DNA of 7,885 bases from contig DATIPA010000027.1 in assembly GCA_035472475.1 (NCBI GenBank), positions 1-7,885 on the forward strand, read 5' to 3'. Positions 6,901 to 7,885 of the stretch are shown one piece after another. Under the pieces are notes generated by a model, which saw only the letters and a program-made list of their open reading frames with translations, ran no database searches and was not told the DNA's origin. Source of the DNA: JAFAXD01 sp035472475. GTDB lineage: Bacteria > Pseudomonadota > Alphaproteobacteria > Rhizobiales > Xanthobacteraceae. Position numbers and translations under genes: made by a program. Every line of letters starts with the position of its first letter. The first letter of the stretch is position 1.

Positions 6901-7885
6901 GGGCGGCGCGCGTGCACGAGGCTTTGACACGGATCTACTATTTTCAAGGCGACAAGGCACGGCTTCTCTACGCCACGCTGCGCGCAACCAATCTCGCCGA
7001 ACGATACGCGGAGCTTTCGCCGGTTCTGGTTGTGAACTACGCCAGCCTGGGTGCAATCTGCGGCGTCATTCCGCTTCGCAAGCGCGCCGAGCACTATCTG
7101 CGGCTTGCACAGCGACTGTCCAAGCGAGTGAACGCTCCCGCGGCCAGCGCCGGCGTCAACCTGCTGACGGGCATGTACGAAACCAGTATCGGCGAATGGC
7201 AGGCCGCGAGGTCGCACTTCGAGCGGGGGCTCGAGCAGGCTCTGGAGGTCGGGGACAAACGACGATGGGGTGAACTCGCCGGAGGTCTGGAAACAATCCT
7301 CAGTCCGTGCCTCCTCAACACGAGCTATGCCGGGAAAGCCGTCTGGAGCGAACTCGTCGGCAAGCTCTGCAGAACCGGGCGCGAAAGCGGCAATCTGCAC
7401 GTGCTCGGCGCCGGCCTCGCCGGTGCCATGCGCGGCTATCGGGTGCTTGGATCCGATGATCTCGCACGCGAGCATCTGGCGGAACTCGCGGCGCTTCTGC
7501 AGGACCAATCTGACCTGCTCGAGCCGATCCACCGCCTGGAAGCCGCGGCTTTCCTGGCCGATGCCGCGCTTGCGAGCGGCGATCTGCGGACCTGGCAACA
7601 TTGGCTGCAGCAGACGAACCACTGGATGCATACCATCGCCCCGTCGATGAAATCGCGGACGCTCCCTGCGCTCAGCGCGGCCTTCAGAAGCGCGATGACA
7701 CGGCCACAGGAGACCGAACCGGCGAGCGCCACCGTGCTGCGCTGGAACCTGGCGACTGTCACTGCGGCGAACTTCAAACGCTTTGCCGGCGTCTATCCGA
7801 TCGGCCAACCGCGCGCTTTCCTGGCCCGCGGCGACCTGGAGGCCAGCCTCGGGCGGACCGCGCGCGCGGCCAAGCGGTGGCGGCA
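3993..7885 (+). CDS. Tandem class III nucleotide cyclase with AAA/STAND NTPase and TPR-like region (C-terminus cut by window edge)
   Basis: At least 1297 residues are present, with no stop before the right edge. The first cyclase domain (about 34-190) carries both metal-binding aspartates, Asp43 in ITDISGFT and Asp94 in FEGDSLLAGW, but reads LTGPCVIEVS (164-173) where transition-state residues would be. The second domain (about 255-420) lacks the metal aspartates (FIRITG, 263-268) but keeps the Asn374 and Arg378 pair in EYTVLGEAVNRAARL. One complete active site could form between the domains, as in soluble adenylyl cyclases, whose order (two cyclase domains, NTPase, helical repeats) is the same. 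The position of the adenine-reading Lys is Gly (CEGG, 302-305). The NTPase begins at FVGRAEEL (438-445), with Walker A GEPGVGKS (467-474), Walker B ILVIEDAHWLD (591-601), GNPFF (676-680) and FAHAITREVVY (790-800). TPR-like helices follow, for example about 897-921 and 1060-1094, and the sequence is still repeat-like at the edge. No membrane segment is seen, so it is probably cytoplasmic. The start is uncertain: ATG 3960 is in frame, but the 11 codons from 3960 to 3992 are of types rare in this gene and cover an inverted repeat, so I prefer 3993; neither has a strong ribosome site. Confidence 0.85.
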   Translation, partial: MAGPSDEDLLRFLPGALVEWVRRTPDSTAPSREEHVGALMITDISGFTRLTAKLARDGGEAGAERLSRLLNAFVAELVGAVEERGGVILSFEGDSLLAGWEAQGGASDLATAVWRCCHCASVLQTKVGDTTLEGEPLTVRSGVAAGTINLIHLRSQSANRRVVLTGPCVIEVSQCAALAESREVLVSSEAFSHVSDHAKGHATEGQAVHLLEIAEPPPVSPHLSAGWSGDSDRASYLPLVVRSRLGSSLSRWLAELRTVTALFIRITGADLLDSPEQLEAAVNALQAKITRFHGDVLRITTCEGGIQALAVFGLPGYAHHDDPRRASLAALELQPDVSRLGLHLSVGIATGDAFCGAIGTDRRAEYTVLGEAVNRAARLSALAAGRTLADDVTAQAASAFVSFQGPWSMNVPGLRVPIPTYIAGRPKHEGMLAARDVFVGRAEELQRLNSLIRSAEDTEPRAVLVEGEPGVGKSALVEAFVEGCRASGAVVLDGLADDVERATPYFAFRRIVRQLLGVKQLAGREAYEAILTRLKQRRDQIRFIPLLDDVLDLGLEPTPTTEALSGPVRSDNLRGLLKTIVLDGLRARPSILVIEDAHWLDVSSVALLAELMRSGEPVTVVLTARTGHRIEGFSGLDRLSLKPLSEADTAELVSSSLGQPDTPVWLQQAIWDRTGGNPFFIGEICRVIKQRRPETRVRIVPHPDIGDEGSLVALPQSARAAVLSRTDLLLPDEQFVLKIASAVAASFTVADLEAIDLIKEIGVNVAQSVANLARAQLIRATGSDPSRFMFAHAITREVVYSSMVSEHRREAHVAIARALERGALSAEAETLPLILNQWQRAGDRSKVFEYVDRVAELRLRQFDNAAAIALVEEFFGLARTERLSPPPGRQAAAYFIRGEAELNLGRMKEARAAYEAGLRLLKLPLPKSSIVLALRMVQQITVQLAHSARNGGRLNVRRSRPSVANEAVLRAARVHEALTRIYYFQGDKARLLYATLRATNLAERYAELSPVLVVNYASLGAICGVIPLRKRAEHYLRLAQRLSKRVNAPAASAGVNLLTGMYETSIGEWQAARSHFERGLEQALEVGDKRRWGELAGGLETILSPCLLNTSYAGKAVWSELVGKLCRTGRESGNLHVLGAGLAGAMRGYRVLGSDDLAREHLAELAALLQDQSDLLEPIHRLEAAAFLADAALASGDLRTWQHWLQQTNHWMHTIAPSMKSRTLPALSAAFRSAMTRPQETEPASATVLRWNLATVTAANFKRFAGVYPIGQPRAFLARGDLEASLGRTARAAKRWR

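Noticed and set aside
5955..7808. Minus-strand open frame of 617 codons
   Set aside because: It is antisense to the NTPase/TPR part of the cyclase gene, whose plus-strand frame has Walker motifs and family features. Its composition is what GC-rich third positions produce by chance.

Overview
The window is GC-rich, with strongly G/C-biased third codon positions and long spurious open frames on the antisense strand. Together with the protein families present, this suggests an alphaproteobacterium of the Bradyrhizobium/Rhodopseudomonas kind. That placement is an inference from protein style; no marker gene is present to prove it.

Layout from left to right. Bases 1-283 hold no intact gene and look like the remains of a rearrangement. 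Bases 284-715 (minus strand) encode a short PAS-domain protein that stops in the middle of the PAS fold, so it is probably the 5' stub of a larger sensor. A divergent intergenic stretch follows, with a small hairpin. Bases 893-2131 (plus) encode a stand-alone homologue of the C-terminal, zinc-binding half of cobalamin-independent methionine synthase. About 315 bases without a gene follow, with a weak terminator candidate. Bases 2447-3898 (plus) encode a divergent member of the cyclopropane-fatty-acid synthase family. After a gap of 94 bases, a very large gene begins at 3993 (plus) and runs off the right edge. It encodes a soluble-adenylyl-cyclase-like protein with two cyclase domains, a STAND/AAA-type P-loop NTPase and a TPR-like helical tail.

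How the genes may work together. The methionine-synthase-like enzyme and the fatty-acid-synthase-like enzyme both belong to methyl transfer: the first family makes or uses methionine-type methyl groups, the second consumes S-adenosylmethionine. The cyclase/NTPase is a signalling protein immediately downstream of the lipid-type methyltransferase and in the same direction, so the two could be co-transcribed, but the sequence does not prove it.

The most interesting points are two active-site anomalies. The fatty-acid-synthase-like protein keeps the SAM-binding motif and the active-site Glu but has replaced the Cys, His and Tyr that hold bicarbonate in classical enzymes. The tandem cyclase keeps a complete metal-plus-transition-state set split over its two domains but lacks the Lys that normally reads adenine. 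Both suggest altered chemistry or altered substrate.
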